Shown in pieces: positions 41,831 to 50,438 of a DNA stretch of 64,000 nucleotides. The position numbers and the translations under genes were made by a program. The notes beneath the pieces are model-generated. The model saw only the letters and a list, made by a program, of their open reading frames with translations. It made no database searches and was not told the origin of the DNA. This DNA is from UBA4466 sp963925035 (GTDB taxonomy: Bacteria > Bacteroidota > Bacteroidia > Flavobacteriales_D > Crocinitomicaceae), in NCBI GenBank assembly GCA_963925035.1, contig CAWUSK010000012.1:62001-126000 (forward strand), read 5' to 3'. Each line of letters begins with the position of its first letter. The stretch's first letter is position 1.

Positions 41831-43423
41831 TTATGCTTCAAGCTTAAACGCAGAAGTCTTATGGAAGACAATTTCCTTATAGTCTTGTTCAGCCATTTGA
41901 AGTAAAAATTGTGTTTCAGCCAGAAATACTAAATTATCATCTTTGTCTAAGGCAAGGTATCTCGCTTTTGCTTTTTTGAAGTTCTCTAATTGCGCATCAT
42001 TTGAGCTGGTAATCCAGCAAGCTTTATGAAAATTACGAGGGACAAAACGGCATTTCGCACCATATTCATGTTCTAGTCGATAGCTGATTACTTCAAATTG
42101 AAGCATTCCAACAGTACCAATTATCTTACGACTTCCAGGTTGCTGAATAAATAATTGTGCAACACCTTCATCCATTAACTGCTTAACACCTTTGTCCAAT
42201 TGCTTAGATTTCATTGGATCTAAGTTTTCCAACTCCATGAAAATTTCCGGAGAAAAACTCGGAACGCCTTTGTACATAAACTGCTCACCTTCGTTCAATG
42301 TATCTCCAATTTTGAAATTACCTGAATCGTATAACCCAATAACATCACCTGGGTATGCTTCGTCAATAACACTTTTATCTTGCGCCATGAATGACGTTGG
42401 ATTCGAAAACTTCATTTTTTTACTCAAGCGCACGTGATTGTAAAAAGTATTTCGTTCAAATTTTCCAGAAACAATTCTTAGGAAAGCAATTCTATCTCTA
42501 TGCTTTGGGTCTAAATTGGCGTGAATTTTAAAAACGAATCCTGAAAATTTAGGATCGTCTGGATTCACCATTTTTAAGTCGGACTCGCGTCCACGAGGAG
42601 ACGGTGATATTTCACAAAACGCATTCAATAATTCTTGCACCCCAAAATTATTTACTGCAGAGCCAAAGAAAACGGGAGCTACTTCACCTGATAAATATGT
42701 TTCTCTATCGAATGGATTATAAACTCCTGCAATCATTTCCAATTCTTCTCTCAGTTCAGCAGCTGGTTTGTCACCAATAATTGCGTCAATTTCTTTAGAA
42801 TTAATGTCGGCAATAGACTTTACGTCATCTGCAATTCCAGTTTTGTTAGGTGAAAATAGATTCAGTTCTTTTTTATAGATGTTATATACTCCTTTGAATC
42901 GATCGCCCATTCCAATAGGCCAAGAAAGTGGGCAAACCTTAAGGTTTAATTTTGCTTCTAACTCATCCAATAAGTCAAATGCTTCTTTACCGTCACGGTC
43001 TAATTTATTAACAAAAATAATCACAGGCGTATTACGCATGCGACAAACTTCCATTAGTCGTTCTGTTTGAGCTTCAACACCACTGGCAACATCAATTACA
43101 AGAATAACACTATCAACAGCTGTTAAGGTTCTAAAAGTGTCTTCAGCAAAGTCCTTGTGTCCAGGAGTATCCAGAATATTAATTTGCTTTCCATTGTAAT
43201 TAAAGGCCATAACAGAAGTGGCAACAGAGATACCTCTTTGTTTTTCAATTTCCATGAAATCGGAAGTTGCTGTTTTTTTTATTTTATTGTTTTTTACAGC
43301 TCCCGCAGATTGAATCGCACCGCCAAATAGAAGAAGTTTTTCCGTCAGTGTTGTCTTACCAGCATCTGGATGGGAAATGATACCAAAGGTTCTTCTTTTC
43401 TCTATTTCAACTGAATTACTCAT
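41831..43423 (-). CDS. prfC: Peptide chain release factor 3
   Basis: Translational GTPase that recycles RF1/RF2 from the ribosome after peptide release; 530 aa. G1 is SHPDAGKTTLTEKLL, G2 EKQRGISVATSV, G3 DTPGHKDFAEDT, G4 VNKLDRDG. The EF-Tu-like domain II (GFVFKIHANLDPKHRDR) and the RF3-specific C-terminal domain (VGMLQFEVISYRLEHEYGAK) follow. The protein closes with LLQMAEQDYKEIVFHK, the segment copied in the small ORF downstream. A TACATTTG -7 box lies 20 nt before the ATG. Confidence 0.95.
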   Translation of the reverse strand: MSNSVEIEKRRTFGIISHPDAGKTTLTEKLLLFGGAIQSAGAVKNNKIKKTATSDFMEIEKQRGISVATSVMAFNYNGKQINILDTPGHKDFAEDTFRTLTAVDSVILVIDVASGVEAQTERLMEVCRMRNTPVIIFVNKLDRDGKEAFDLLDELEAKLNLKVCPLSWPIGMGDRFKGVYNIYKKELNLFSPNKTGIADDVKSIADINSKEIDAIIGDKPAAELREELEMIAGVYNPFDRETYLSGEVAPVFFGSAVNNFGVQELLNAFCEISPSPRGRESDLKMVNPDDPKFSGFVFKIHANLDPKHRDRIAFLRIVSGKFERNTFYNHVRLSKKMKFSNPTSFMAQDKSVIDEAYPGDVIGLYDSGNFKIGDTLNEGEQFMYKGVPSFSPEIFMELENLDPMKSKQLDKGVKQLMDEGVAQLFIQQPGSRKIIGTVGMLQFEVISYRLEHEYGAKCRFVPRNFHKACWITSSNDAQLENFKKAKARYLALDKDDNLVFLAETQFLLQMAEQDYKEIVFHKTSAFKLEA

Positions 43424-43442
43424 GAGTGTGTTTTTGCGACTG

Positions 43443-43450
43443 CAAATGTA
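43443..43450 (-). promoter_or_regulatory. Promoter -7 box before prfC
   Basis: TACATTTG on the minus strand, identical to the ilv operon box, 19 nt before the prfC ATG. Confidence 0.45.
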
Positions 43451-43550
43451 CTCAATTATACAGAATTACTGTGGTTTCAAAATTGAAAGATTTAAAATCC
43501 CTCTGGCTAAAAGAGTTAAATTTATTATTTCAAAAATGGAAGATTTTAGC

Positions 43551-43583
43551 AAAAAAAAAGGCTGTCTAAAACAGACAGCCTTT
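43551..43583 (-). terminator. Terminator of the TonB-dependent receptor gene
   Basis: AAAGGCTGTCT (43557-43567) with AGACAGCCTTT (43573-43583), 5-nt loop; on the minus strand it is followed by nine T. Confidence 0.88.
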
Positions 43584-43600
43584 AAATGAGTTTATTAGTA

Positions 43601-45952
43601 TTAAAACTTATAGCTTACTCCCAAACTAGGTAAAATTGGGAATTGATAAATCTTTTCATTCGTTACGCGGTTGACATAGAAAATATTGCTTCTATTGTAT
43701 GCGTTTGTAAGAGATCCAATAACTTCAATCACTGATTCATTTTTGAAAACAAATCGTTTTTTAACTGTGATATCTAATCTGTGGTAATAAGGTAAACGCT
43801 CACTGTTAAGGTCTCCTAAATTAGTTGTAATAGAATTAGCATTTGTGGTTGTATAATCTGTCGTTACTCCCGCACCAAAGTTTTGACTTTCAAAGTTTCC
43901 AACTGTCGGAGTATATGGCAATCCTGAACCTAAATTCCAACGAATACTAAGCTCCAAGTCTTTTTTCTTTCCAAATAAGTACGTTCCAACTAAGTTTAAG
44001 TTGTGTCTTCTATCAAATACAGGGAAGTAAGTTGTGTCCCCATCCCATCGAATTGAATGTCCGTAAGAATAAACTCCCCAAAGGAATAATCTACTATCGG
44101 AGTATTTAATCAATACATCAACACCATAAGACTCGCCATTTTCAAGAATAAAGTCTTTTTTGTAAATGTCATCTATATTTGGGTTTTTGTCATCATCAGC
44201 ATAGTATTTCTTATTGTTGATGTTACTCAATTGACTGAAGTATTTGTAGTATCCTTCAACATTTGCAGAGATTTTTTTAGTGATATCTAATTCAAACCCG
44301 CCAATCGCGTGCCAAGCATATTGTAACCCGTTTTTAGGCGTTTTTTCATTTTGGTAATAGGTAACAAATGTTTCTTGTACATTAGTAGGAGCAGAAAGGA
44401 ATCCATTAAATAAGTTAACAACATCTTTGTCTGAAGAAACAGATGTGAAGTTTTGAGAGAAACGTCCACCTGAAGCTTTAAGTCTAAACTTTTCAGTTGC
44501 ATTAAATTTGATGCCTAAACGTGGTTCTGGAGAAATAGTCCCCATTGAAGCATACATTTGGGCTCTGAAACTTGGTTGAATTACCCAGCGCGTTGAAACA
44601 AAATTATAACTCAAGAAAATTCCAATTTCAGTTGTAAAGTTTTCATCAGCAATTTTTCGACCTTCAGTATTGTATGTTTCATATTTAGTGCTGAATCCGT
44701 TCAAGTTAATACCATAGTTTAGCTCTCCGTTGTTCTTTAGAAAGTAAGTGAAATCAAATCCTAAATCAAATCCACCAATAGAACTGGTTCTTGGAATTGG
44801 TTCAATCCCCTCTGTTGGTTCCAAAAAGGTAGTTCCATAATAACTACCATTTACGTGACCACGAACAAAAATCGGTGAGCTATTCGGTACCAAAAGAAAA
44901 TTAATTCCACCACCACCTTGTGTCCAATTTATATTTGCAATGTCATAATTTACTTTGTCATCATTGTAAAAACCAAATGCGTTGAATTTAGAACCACCGT
45001 CTCCTTTGAATGTTATTTTACCATACAAATCAGTAAAAGAAAAAGGCATTCCATCACCATTAGTGACACGAGGATAAATTGACTTTGATAAATAATCAAG
45101 TAAACTATGTTTAGCAGAAAAAACATAAGTGGCTGGACTAAATTTACCTTCTTTCGGTTTTGAAAAAGGACCTTCAAGCACAACTTTCGCTAAAAATGGA
45201 GATACTGAAATTTTACCACCAAACTTTTTACGGTCACCGTCTCTATAGGTAATGTCCATGATAGAAGAGATTCTCCCTCCATACTTTGCATCGAAACCAC
45301 CAGTAAAAATACTTACGTTTTGAACTAGCTCAGTTTCAAAGATGGAAAAGAATCCAATAGAGTGGAACGGATTATAAATGGTCATTCCATCCAACAATAT
45401 TTTGTTTTGAATTGGCGTACCTCCACGGACATATAGCTGTCCACCTTGATCTCCAGTAGTTACAACTCCTGGTGTAATACTAAATGCTCCAACAATATCA
45501 TTTTCAGCACCCATACTTGGAACACGTTCCAGGCCTTTTTTATCCATTCGAATTTCAGAGATACCAACTTGCGTTTTATTTCGCTGACTTTCAGCGCTCA
45601 CGTCAATTTGAGTAAGGTTTTGAACGTCGTCCTTTTTTTCTAATTGAATATTAATGTCCTCAATTCCTTTTACTTCCGTAATTGAAACGTTTTGGGTAAT
45701 CGTTTTATACAATGCACTTTCAACCTTAACGATGTATTCACCTCTGTCCAATTTCGACATTGAGAAAAATCCGTTTACGTCTGTTACAGATCCACCTAGC
45801 GTAGTACTGTCAGCTGCAAGTAATTTAACCTTTTCGAATGGCATTGGTTCACCATCTGCCTTGTTGTAGATAAAACCTCTTATGGTAAAATCTTGAGAAA
45901 AAGAAAGTTGGGAGGAAAAGACTGTAAATAAAAAGAAATAGAACAGTTTCAT
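43601..45952 (-). CDS. TonB-dependent outer membrane receptor with carboxypeptidase-like N-domain
   Basis: 783 aa from the ATG at 45950-45952, which begins the signal peptide MKLFYFFLFTVFSSQLSFSQ. The longer in-frame start at 46003 adds 17 residues in front of it. Residues about 25-110 are a CarboxypepD_reg-like domain (FTIRGFIYNKADGEPMPFEKV, GGSVTDVNGFFSMSKL; in part). A plug domain follows (GQLYVRGGTPIQNKILLDG, NPFHSIGFFSIFETE), then a 22-strand-type barrel ending FPILPSLGVSYKF with the terminal Phe of outer membrane proteins. The ligand is unknown and no SusD-like partner is adjacent. It has its own promoter box (TATCTTCG, 45981-45988) and terminator. Confidence 0.88.
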   Translation of the reverse strand: MKLFYFFLFTVFSSQLSFSQDFTIRGFIYNKADGEPMPFEKVKLLAADSTTLGGSVTDVNGFFSMSKLDRGEYIVKVESALYKTITQNVSITEVKGIEDINIQLEKKDDVQNLTQIDVSAESQRNKTQVGISEIRMDKKGLERVPSMGAENDIVGAFSITPGVVTTGDQGGQLYVRGGTPIQNKILLDGMTIYNPFHSIGFFSIFETELVQNVSIFTGGFDAKYGGRISSIMDITYRDGDRKKFGGKISVSPFLAKVVLEGPFSKPKEGKFSPATYVFSAKHSLLDYLSKSIYPRVTNGDGMPFSFTDLYGKITFKGDGGSKFNAFGFYNDDKVNYDIANINWTQGGGGINFLLVPNSSPIFVRGHVNGSYYGTTFLEPTEGIEPIPRTSSIGGFDLGFDFTYFLKNNGELNYGINLNGFSTKYETYNTEGRKIADENFTTEIGIFLSYNFVSTRWVIQPSFRAQMYASMGTISPEPRLGIKFNATEKFRLKASGGRFSQNFTSVSSDKDVVNLFNGFLSAPTNVQETFVTYYQNEKTPKNGLQYAWHAIGGFELDITKKISANVEGYYKYFSQLSNINNKKYYADDDKNPNIDDIYKKDFILENGESYGVDVLIKYSDSRLFLWGVYSYGHSIRWDGDTTYFPVFDRRHNLNLVGTYLFGKKKDLELSIRWNLGSGLPYTPTVGNFESQNFGAGVTTDYTTTNANSITTNLGDLNSERLPYYHRLDITVKKRFVFKNESVIEVIGSLTNAYNRSNIFYVNRVTNEKIYQFPILPSLGVSYKF

Positions 45953-45980
45953 ATTTTGAGTATCTAGTTTTAACAAGCAT

Positions 45981-45988
45981 CGAAGATA
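45981..45988 (-). promoter_or_regulatory. Promoter -7 box before the TonB-dependent receptor
   Basis: TATCTTCG on the minus strand, 28 nt before the ATG at 45952. It sits upstream of the preferred start but inside the longer ORF, which supports the shorter protein. Confidence 0.45.
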
Positions 45989-46065
45989 AGATAAACAAAT
46001 CAATAAAGGAATGTTAAATTCTGGAAAAGTTTCAAACGGTATTGATTATTGATTGAAAGGGGTTT

Positions 46066-46839
46066 TTATTTTTCAAATAATTTTGCCTTTTCCCAATAAG
46101 TATCCATTAACTCAAGAGAACTTTCTTCAATGGAATGTCCATTTTCCTTTAGTAGTACCTCCATTTTTTGAAATCTTTTGATGAACTTATTATTTGTCTT
46201 AGCCAAAGCATTTTCTGGATTCACATTAATAAATCGAGCATAGTTAATAAGCGAAAAAAGTACATCTCCAAATTCGTCTTCTATTTTATCTTTGGATTGA
46301 TTGGAGTTTACTTCAACCTCTAGCTCATAAATTTCTTCCTTTACTTTGTTCCAGACATCATCTCTATTGTCCCATTCAAATCCAACTCCTTTTACTTTTT
46401 CCTGAATTCGAGTTGCTTTCACAACTGCAGGAAGTGATTTCGGGACTCCTTCCAAAACGGATTCTTTTCCTTCCTTCAACTTTAACTTCTCCCAATTTGA
46501 CTTTACTTCTTCCTCAGTGTCAGCTTTAACATCACCGTAAATGTGTGGATGTCTGTAGACCAATTTATCGCAAATTCGATTCAATACAGTCGTTACGTTA
46601 TATTTTCCTTGTTCTTCACCAATTTTAGAATAAAACACCAAGTGTAAAAATAGATCGCCAATTTCACCTTCGATTTCATTCATGTCATTGTCAATAATTG
46701 CATCTGCTAATTCATATGTTTCTTCTATGGTCAAATGACGGAGAGACTCTAATGTTTGCTTTTTATCCCACGGACATTTTTCTCGCAAAACATCCATGAT
46801 ATTCAATAATCGTTCAAAGGCAATCAGTCGCTCGTCCAT
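46066..46839 (-). CDS. mazG: Nucleoside triphosphate pyrophosphohydrolase MazG
   Basis: House-cleaning hydrolase of (d)NTPs to NMP and PPi; 257 aa from the ATG at 46837-46839 (MDERLIAFERLLNIMDVLR), since the upstream in-frame TTG at 46854 lies inside the promoter box. Two MazG domains: the first has CPWDKKQTLESLRHLTIEETYEL and EIEGEIGDLFLHLVFYSKI (in parts, with the EExxE and ExxD metal motifs), the second KEEIYELEVEV and EDEFGDVLFSLINYARF. The length matches the E. coli-like two-domain form. Confidence 0.93.
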   Translation of the reverse strand: MDERLIAFERLLNIMDVLREKCPWDKKQTLESLRHLTIEETYELADAIIDNDMNEIEGEIGDLFLHLVFYSKIGEEQGKYNVTTVLNRICDKLVYRHPHIYGDVKADTEEEVKSNWEKLKLKEGKESVLEGVPKSLPAVVKATRIQEKVKGVGFEWDNRDDVWNKVKEEIYELEVEVNSNQSKDKIEDEFGDVLFSLINYARFINVNPENALAKTNNKFIKRFQKMEVLLKENGHSIEESSLELMDTYWEKAKLFEK

Positions 46840-46851
46840 CGTTTTTATTTT

Positions 46852-46859
46852 CAAAATTA
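46852..46859 (-). promoter_or_regulatory. Promoter -7 box before mazG
   Basis: TAATTTTG on the minus strand, an exact TAnnTTTG match, 12 nt before the ATG at 46839. Confidence 0.45.
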
Positions 46860-46901
46860 ATATTATTAAGTTCTTTGCTCGGTTATTCTTATTTTTACCG
46901 A

Positions 46902-47969
46902 GTGAAATTAGTGATATTAATAGTTGTTTTAGTTGCTTCCAATTGTTCTTTTGGTCAATTGAAGGGCGATTTATGGATAGAAGCGAAGGGCAAAGCAGGT
47001 TTTTTGGCAGCTCATAGGAGTGTAATGGGACATTTAGCTACAGAGCACGCATTTGCAGGAGAAGTCAGTTGCTATTTTAGACCAAAAAACAGAAAATTAT
47101 GGCACAAGGCTTACAAGAACCCATTGATTGGGGTAACAGGTTTTTTTGGTACGGTTGGAAATAGAGAATTACTAGGAGAATATTATGGTTTAATAGGTTT
47201 TTCGAGTTTTCCACTGATTAATTTAAAGCATTACTTGTTCAGTTTGAAAATGGGAGCTGGATTAGGCTATGGAACGAAACATTTTAATCAAGAGACAAAC
47301 CAACTTAATAACGCTATTGGTTCTTCATTCAATGCACAAATATGTTTGGGATTGGAAAGTCGAATATTGTTCGGAAATCATTCTGTGAATATTTCTATTG
47401 ACATGACACATTTTTCTAATGGTTCTTCAAAAATGCCAAATTTAGGTTTGAATTTACCGTATATTGGATTAGGATATGGGTACCGAATTAAAAAAGGAAT
47501 TGATTCGAATTATGTTCATGACGCTTATAAGAAAAGATGGGAATATGGAATTATGGTAGTTGGTTCTGTAAAAGAAATATACCCGACCGGAGGAAAGAAA
47601 TATCCGATTTTTGCCGCTAGTGCTATTGGCAGAAGGTTCTTTAATCCAAAAGTAGCGGTGGAAGTTTCATTCGACGTTTTTTCAAAGCAAGCTATAATGG
47701 GATATCATACTGGTATTCGTAAAAAACAATCTGAAATCATTCAGTTGGGATTGTTCGCTGGATATATACTTCCTTTAGATCATTTTCACTTATTATTTGG
47801 AATGGGCGTTTATGTGCGGGATAAATTCAAGCCTGAGACACCACTGTATCACCGAATTGGAATGCGCTACGTTTTCGATAATGGAATTAACATCAATTTA
47901 GCTTTGAAATCGCATTGGGCGAAAGCGGACTACTTTGAATATGGAATTGGTTATAATTTTAAGAAATGA
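46902..47969 (+). CDS. Acyloxyacyl hydrolase / PagL-like lipid A deacylase
   Basis: 355 aa from a GTG at 46902 that begins the signal peptide KLVILIVVLVASNCSFGQ. The TTG at 46875 adds nine residues and is unlikely. An outer membrane beta-barrel pattern runs through the protein (GVTGFFGTVGNREL, YLFSLKMGAGLGYG, ICLGLESRILFGN). The diagnostic PagL catalytic motif is MTHFSNGSSKMPNLGLN, with the His-Ser pair. PagL enzymes remove a 3-O-acyl chain from lipid A in the outer leaflet. It overlaps the next gene by ATGA and starts divergently from mazG. Confidence 0.82.
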   Translation: MKLVILIVVLVASNCSFGQLKGDLWIEAKGKAGFLAAHRSVMGHLATEHAFAGEVSCYFRPKNRKLWHKAYKNPLIGVTGFFGTVGNRELLGEYYGLIGFSSFPLINLKHYLFSLKMGAGLGYGTKHFNQETNQLNNAIGSSFNAQICLGLESRILFGNHSVNISIDMTHFSNGSSKMPNLGLNLPYIGLGYGYRIKKGIDSNYVHDAYKKRWEYGIMVVGSVKEIYPTGGKKYPIFAASAIGRRFFNPKVAVEVSFDVFSKQAIMGYHTGIRKKQSEIIQLGLFAGYILPLDHFHLLFGMGVYVRDKFKPETPLYHRIGMRYVFDNGININLALKSHWAKADYFEYGIGYNFKK

Positions 47970-48703
47970 GATTAGGAATTATATTCATTATCGCCCTGTT
48001 GACTTTTGGTTGTAAAAAATCGGAAGACAGAAATTGTATTAAATCTATTGGTGATAACGCAAGTAAAGAGATTTTAGTCGATGACTTTGAATTTCTATAT
48101 ATGGGTCCACATCTGAAATACAAATTAATTCAGGACGTGGTTAACAAAGTTGTTGTTACAGGCGGTGGAAACTTGATCAATGGAATTGATGTGCACGTTG
48201 AGAATCAAAAATTGGTAATAGAGAATTCAAACGAATGCGCTTTTCTTCGGTCGTATGAGGAAGTTGTAGAGGTTGAGATTCACTTTGTTGATATGATAAA
48301 CATTGAATTTGAAGGAACTCATGAAGTAATTTGTCCTGACACGCTTCTATTAACTGATTTTACATTATTAATTCGAGATGGCGCAGGAGCCTTCGATTTA
48401 AAATTGAACGCTAATTCATTAAACCTTTTAATCTCGCATGGTTGGGGCAATTATGTGGTTGGTGGATTTGTAAACTATGCCAATTTTCAAATTTCTAGCA
48501 ATGGCTATGGAAACTCCAATGGCTTGCATGTTTTGAATGAATTGGTTGTAATTTCAAATTCAGCAGGGTTAGTGGAAGTAAATGCGGATCAATGTAATTT
48601 ACTAGCTGAAATTAACTCGTCAGGAAGTATTTATTATAAAGGAACTCCAGCAATGATTCAGTTTAACAATTACGGAACTGGCGAATTGGTGGATAAAAAT
48701 TGA
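47966..48703 (+). CDS. GIN-domain (DUF2807-like) lipoprotein
   Basis: 245 aa. The signal RLGIIFIIALLTFGCKKSED has a lipobox ending in Cys16-Lys-Lys. The mature protein consists of repeated beta-strands ending in Asn/Gly turns (KVVVTGGGNLINGIDVHVEN, VEIHFVDMINIEFEGTHEV, QCNLLAEINSSGSIYYKG; in parts), the pattern of the DUF2807/GIN putative adhesin head domain, a right-handed beta-helix. It is coupled to the PagL-like gene (ATGA). The function of GIN proteins is uncertain; a surface or periplasmic role is likely. Confidence 0.8.
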   Translation: MRLGIIFIIALLTFGCKKSEDRNCIKSIGDNASKEILVDDFEFLYMGPHLKYKLIQDVVNKVVVTGGGNLINGIDVHVENQKLVIENSNECAFLRSYEEVVEVEIHFVDMINIEFEGTHEVICPDTLLLTDFTLLIRDGAGAFDLKLNANSLNLLISHGWGNYVVGGFVNYANFQISSNGYGNSNGLHVLNELVVISNSAGLVEVNADQCNLLAEINSSGSIYYKGTPAMIQFNNYGTGELVDKN

Positions 48704-48726
48704 TATTTTTGTAAAAAAGGAAAGAA

Positions 48727-48912
48727 ATGGAATTAATTCTCATTACAATCGGATTACTAGGACTTGCATTTGCAGGAATTGCAATTAAAATTTTAGTAAT
48801 AAAGGACGGAAAGTTTGCCGGAACCTGTGCAAGCAATAATCCACTTATTAATGAAGAGGGTGCGGCATGCGGATTATGTGGAGCAACACCAGAAGAAAAA
48901 TGTAAAAATTAA
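48727..48912 (+). CDS. Small conserved membrane protein with Cys motif (61 aa)
   Basis: One N-terminal membrane helix (LILITIGLLGLAFAGIAIKI), then a short soluble tail with four cysteines: GTCASNNP, EEGAACGLCGATPEEKC. I have seen similar tails (FAGTCAS-NP...EG--CG-CG) in many Bacteroidota proteomes, always without a function. The C-x2-C and outlying cysteines could bind a metal or form disulfides. It is 23 nt after the GIN lipoprotein gene and is followed by a bidirectional terminator. Confidence 0.75.
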   Translation: MELILITIGLLGLAFAGIAIKILVIKDGKFAGTCASNNPLINEEGAACGLCGATPEEKCKN

Positions 48913-48937
48913 AAAGAAGTATTAAATACTTCTTTTT
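48911..48937. terminator. Bidirectional terminator
   Basis: AAAAAGAAGTA (48911-48921), loop TTAAA, TACTTCTTTTT (48927-48937). It overlaps the last codons of the minus-strand gene, whose TAA is 48922-48924, so coding and terminator functions share bases. Confidence 0.8.
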
Positions 48938-49584
48938 AATTGCATTAATATTTTAAAAGCATCGTCAATATTTTTTGAATCAACAATTACTGTAAACTCA
49001 TTTGCAGTTGAAACAACTTGTTCAATGTTGATTCCATCCCAAGCTAAATGCTTCATGATGTAATAATAAACACCAAACGTTTCAGTATTTGTTTCAGGAA
49101 GTTTTACTGTAATAGAAGAAAGATCTAAAGTATGGGCTTTCAAATGCTCGTTTCTGAAAATTCGCTTTACTTCACCAGCATACTTTGTATTTAAAATATA
49201 AGTGGTCTCTGCAATTCCTTTGCAAAGAGTGAAAAAACTTTCTCTGTCACTATTGACAAATTTGACCAAATTACTTTGACATTCTCTTAAGGATTCAGAA
49301 TTTTCAAATGTAAAATCAACTAAATCACTTCGAACTAAGAAATCTCCAATACCGCCTATAACTTTTTTGATTTTCACGTCTAATTTGTGGTAAACCCCAG
49401 GAGTCATTCTTTTGATGGCCATTACAATGGCACCTTCCTTAATTTCCTTGTTTGTAACCTTTTCGACTTCGGGAATTATTTTTCGTGCTAGTGCTGAAAT
49501 ATTTATTAGGTTTTCAGTCATAGCCTCTCTTAAAAATGGACTTCGATTGATAATATCCTCCGTTATTTTACTTATAGAACTCAT
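48922..49584 (-). CDS. ACT-domain-like protein, unknown function (220 aa)
   Basis: Cytosolic, no signal or membrane segment. The N-terminal 70 residues are helical (TEDIINRSPFLREAMTENLINISALARKI, in part) and resemble a small helical or HTH-like domain. Residues about 80-215 carry two regions like tandem ACT/aspartokinase regulatory folds (VDFTFENSESL; GVYYYIMKHLAWDGINIEQVVSTANEFTVIVDS, in part). No kinase domain is present. It may be an amino-acid-sensing regulator; this is inference. It is monocistronic and convergent with the 61-aa gene. Confidence 0.6.
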   Translation of the reverse strand: MSSISKITEDIINRSPFLREAMTENLINISALARKIIPEVEKVTNKEIKEGAIVMAIKRMTPGVYHKLDVKIKKVIGGIGDFLVRSDLVDFTFENSESLRECQSNLVKFVNSDRESFFTLCKGIAETTYILNTKYAGEVKRIFRNEHLKAHTLDLSSITVKLPETNTETFGVYYYIMKHLAWDGINIEQVVSTANEFTVIVDSKNIDDAFKILMQLKRSI

Positions 49585-49657
49585 AAATTTAGTGTTGGTA
49601 GTAGAGTGCTAAATTTAATACAATTATTTCTACGACGTGAAGAAAATAACTAATTAA

Positions 49658-50365
49658 TTAAAATTTTAATAAATTCCGTGTAATTATAGCGTTTGTGTGA
49701 ATTAATGCAATGTCGAGCTGTTCGGATTTTGTAATGTTTGAATTGTCAATTACGATGGCATCAGCAGTTTTTAACAAAGGACTTTCTTTTCTTGAGGAGT
49801 CAATTTCATCTCGTTTAATTAAGTTCTCGCGAACTTCTGCTTTTGAAATATCGATCCCTTTTGAAACAAGCTCATCAAACCTTCGATTGGTTCTAGTTTC
49901 AATATCGGCGGTAACAAAAAACTTTAATTCGGCGTCAGGGAAAACGACTGAGCCAATGTCTCTGCCGTCCATTACTATTCCACCATTTACGCTCATTTTT
50001 TGTTGTTCACTCACTAATTTTTGTCGCACCTCTTTAATCTCTGCAATTTGGGAAACAAAATTTGCGATCTCTGGTTTGCGTACATCGTCTTCAATATTTT
50101 TTCCGTTCAAGAAAATTTCAGGAGACTTTGTAATGCGATTTAATTTGAATTCAATTTCAAGCTTTGCCAGTGATTTAATTAGTTTTTGAATATTAAATTC
50201 TGAAGTTGATATCATTTCACCTTTTAAAGCAGCATATGTCACGGCACGATACATTGCTCCACTATCGATGAAAACGTAACCCAATTCTTTGGCTAATGCT
50301 TTTGCTAGTGTGCTTTTTCCACAAGACGAGTGGCCATCAATTGCTATAATTATCTTCTTGTTCAT
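49658..50365 (-). CDS. cmk: Cytidylate kinase
   Basis: Phosphorylates CMP/dCMP to the diphosphates; 235 aa. The P-loop is GHSSCGKSTLAKAL, followed by the NMP-binding FIDSGAMYRAVTYAAL, GRDIGSVVFPDAELKFFVTA (in part) and the lid region with RRFDEL. A TATTTTTA box just upstream (minus strand, near 50370) is close to the -7 consensus and only a few bases from the ATG. In other Bacteroidota cmk is often close to porQ; here the two are separated by an outer membrane protein gene. Confidence 0.94.
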   Translation of the reverse strand: MNKKIIIAIDGHSSCGKSTLAKALAKELGYVFIDSGAMYRAVTYAALKGEMISTSEFNIQKLIKSLAKLEIEFKLNRITKSPEIFLNGKNIEDDVRKPEIANFVSQIAEIKEVRQKLVSEQQKMSVNGGIVMDGRDIGSVVFPDAELKFFVTADIETRTNRRFDELVSKGIDISKAEVRENLIKRDEIDSSRKESPLLKTADAIVIDNSNITKSEQLDIALIHTNAIITRNLLKF

Positions 50366-50390
50366 TTTGTAAAAATAGGAAAGTTAAGTC

Positions 50391-50421
50391 AAAAAAAAAG
50401 GACATCCGAAGATGTCCTTTT
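50391..50421 (-). terminator. Terminator of the outer membrane protein gene
   Basis: AAAAGGACATC (50396-50406), loop CGAA, GATGTCCTTTT (50411-50421); on the minus strand it ends in a run of nine T. Confidence 0.9.
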
Positions 50422-50438
50422 AATATTATTTCTGCTTA

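Noticed and set aside
41111..43423. Idea that prfC and its downstream ORFs form a toxin-antitoxin or phage-defence unit
   Set aside because: No nuclease, ATPase effector or known immunity domain is present; the small ORFs carry signal peptides and the only special feature is the RF3 tail copy.
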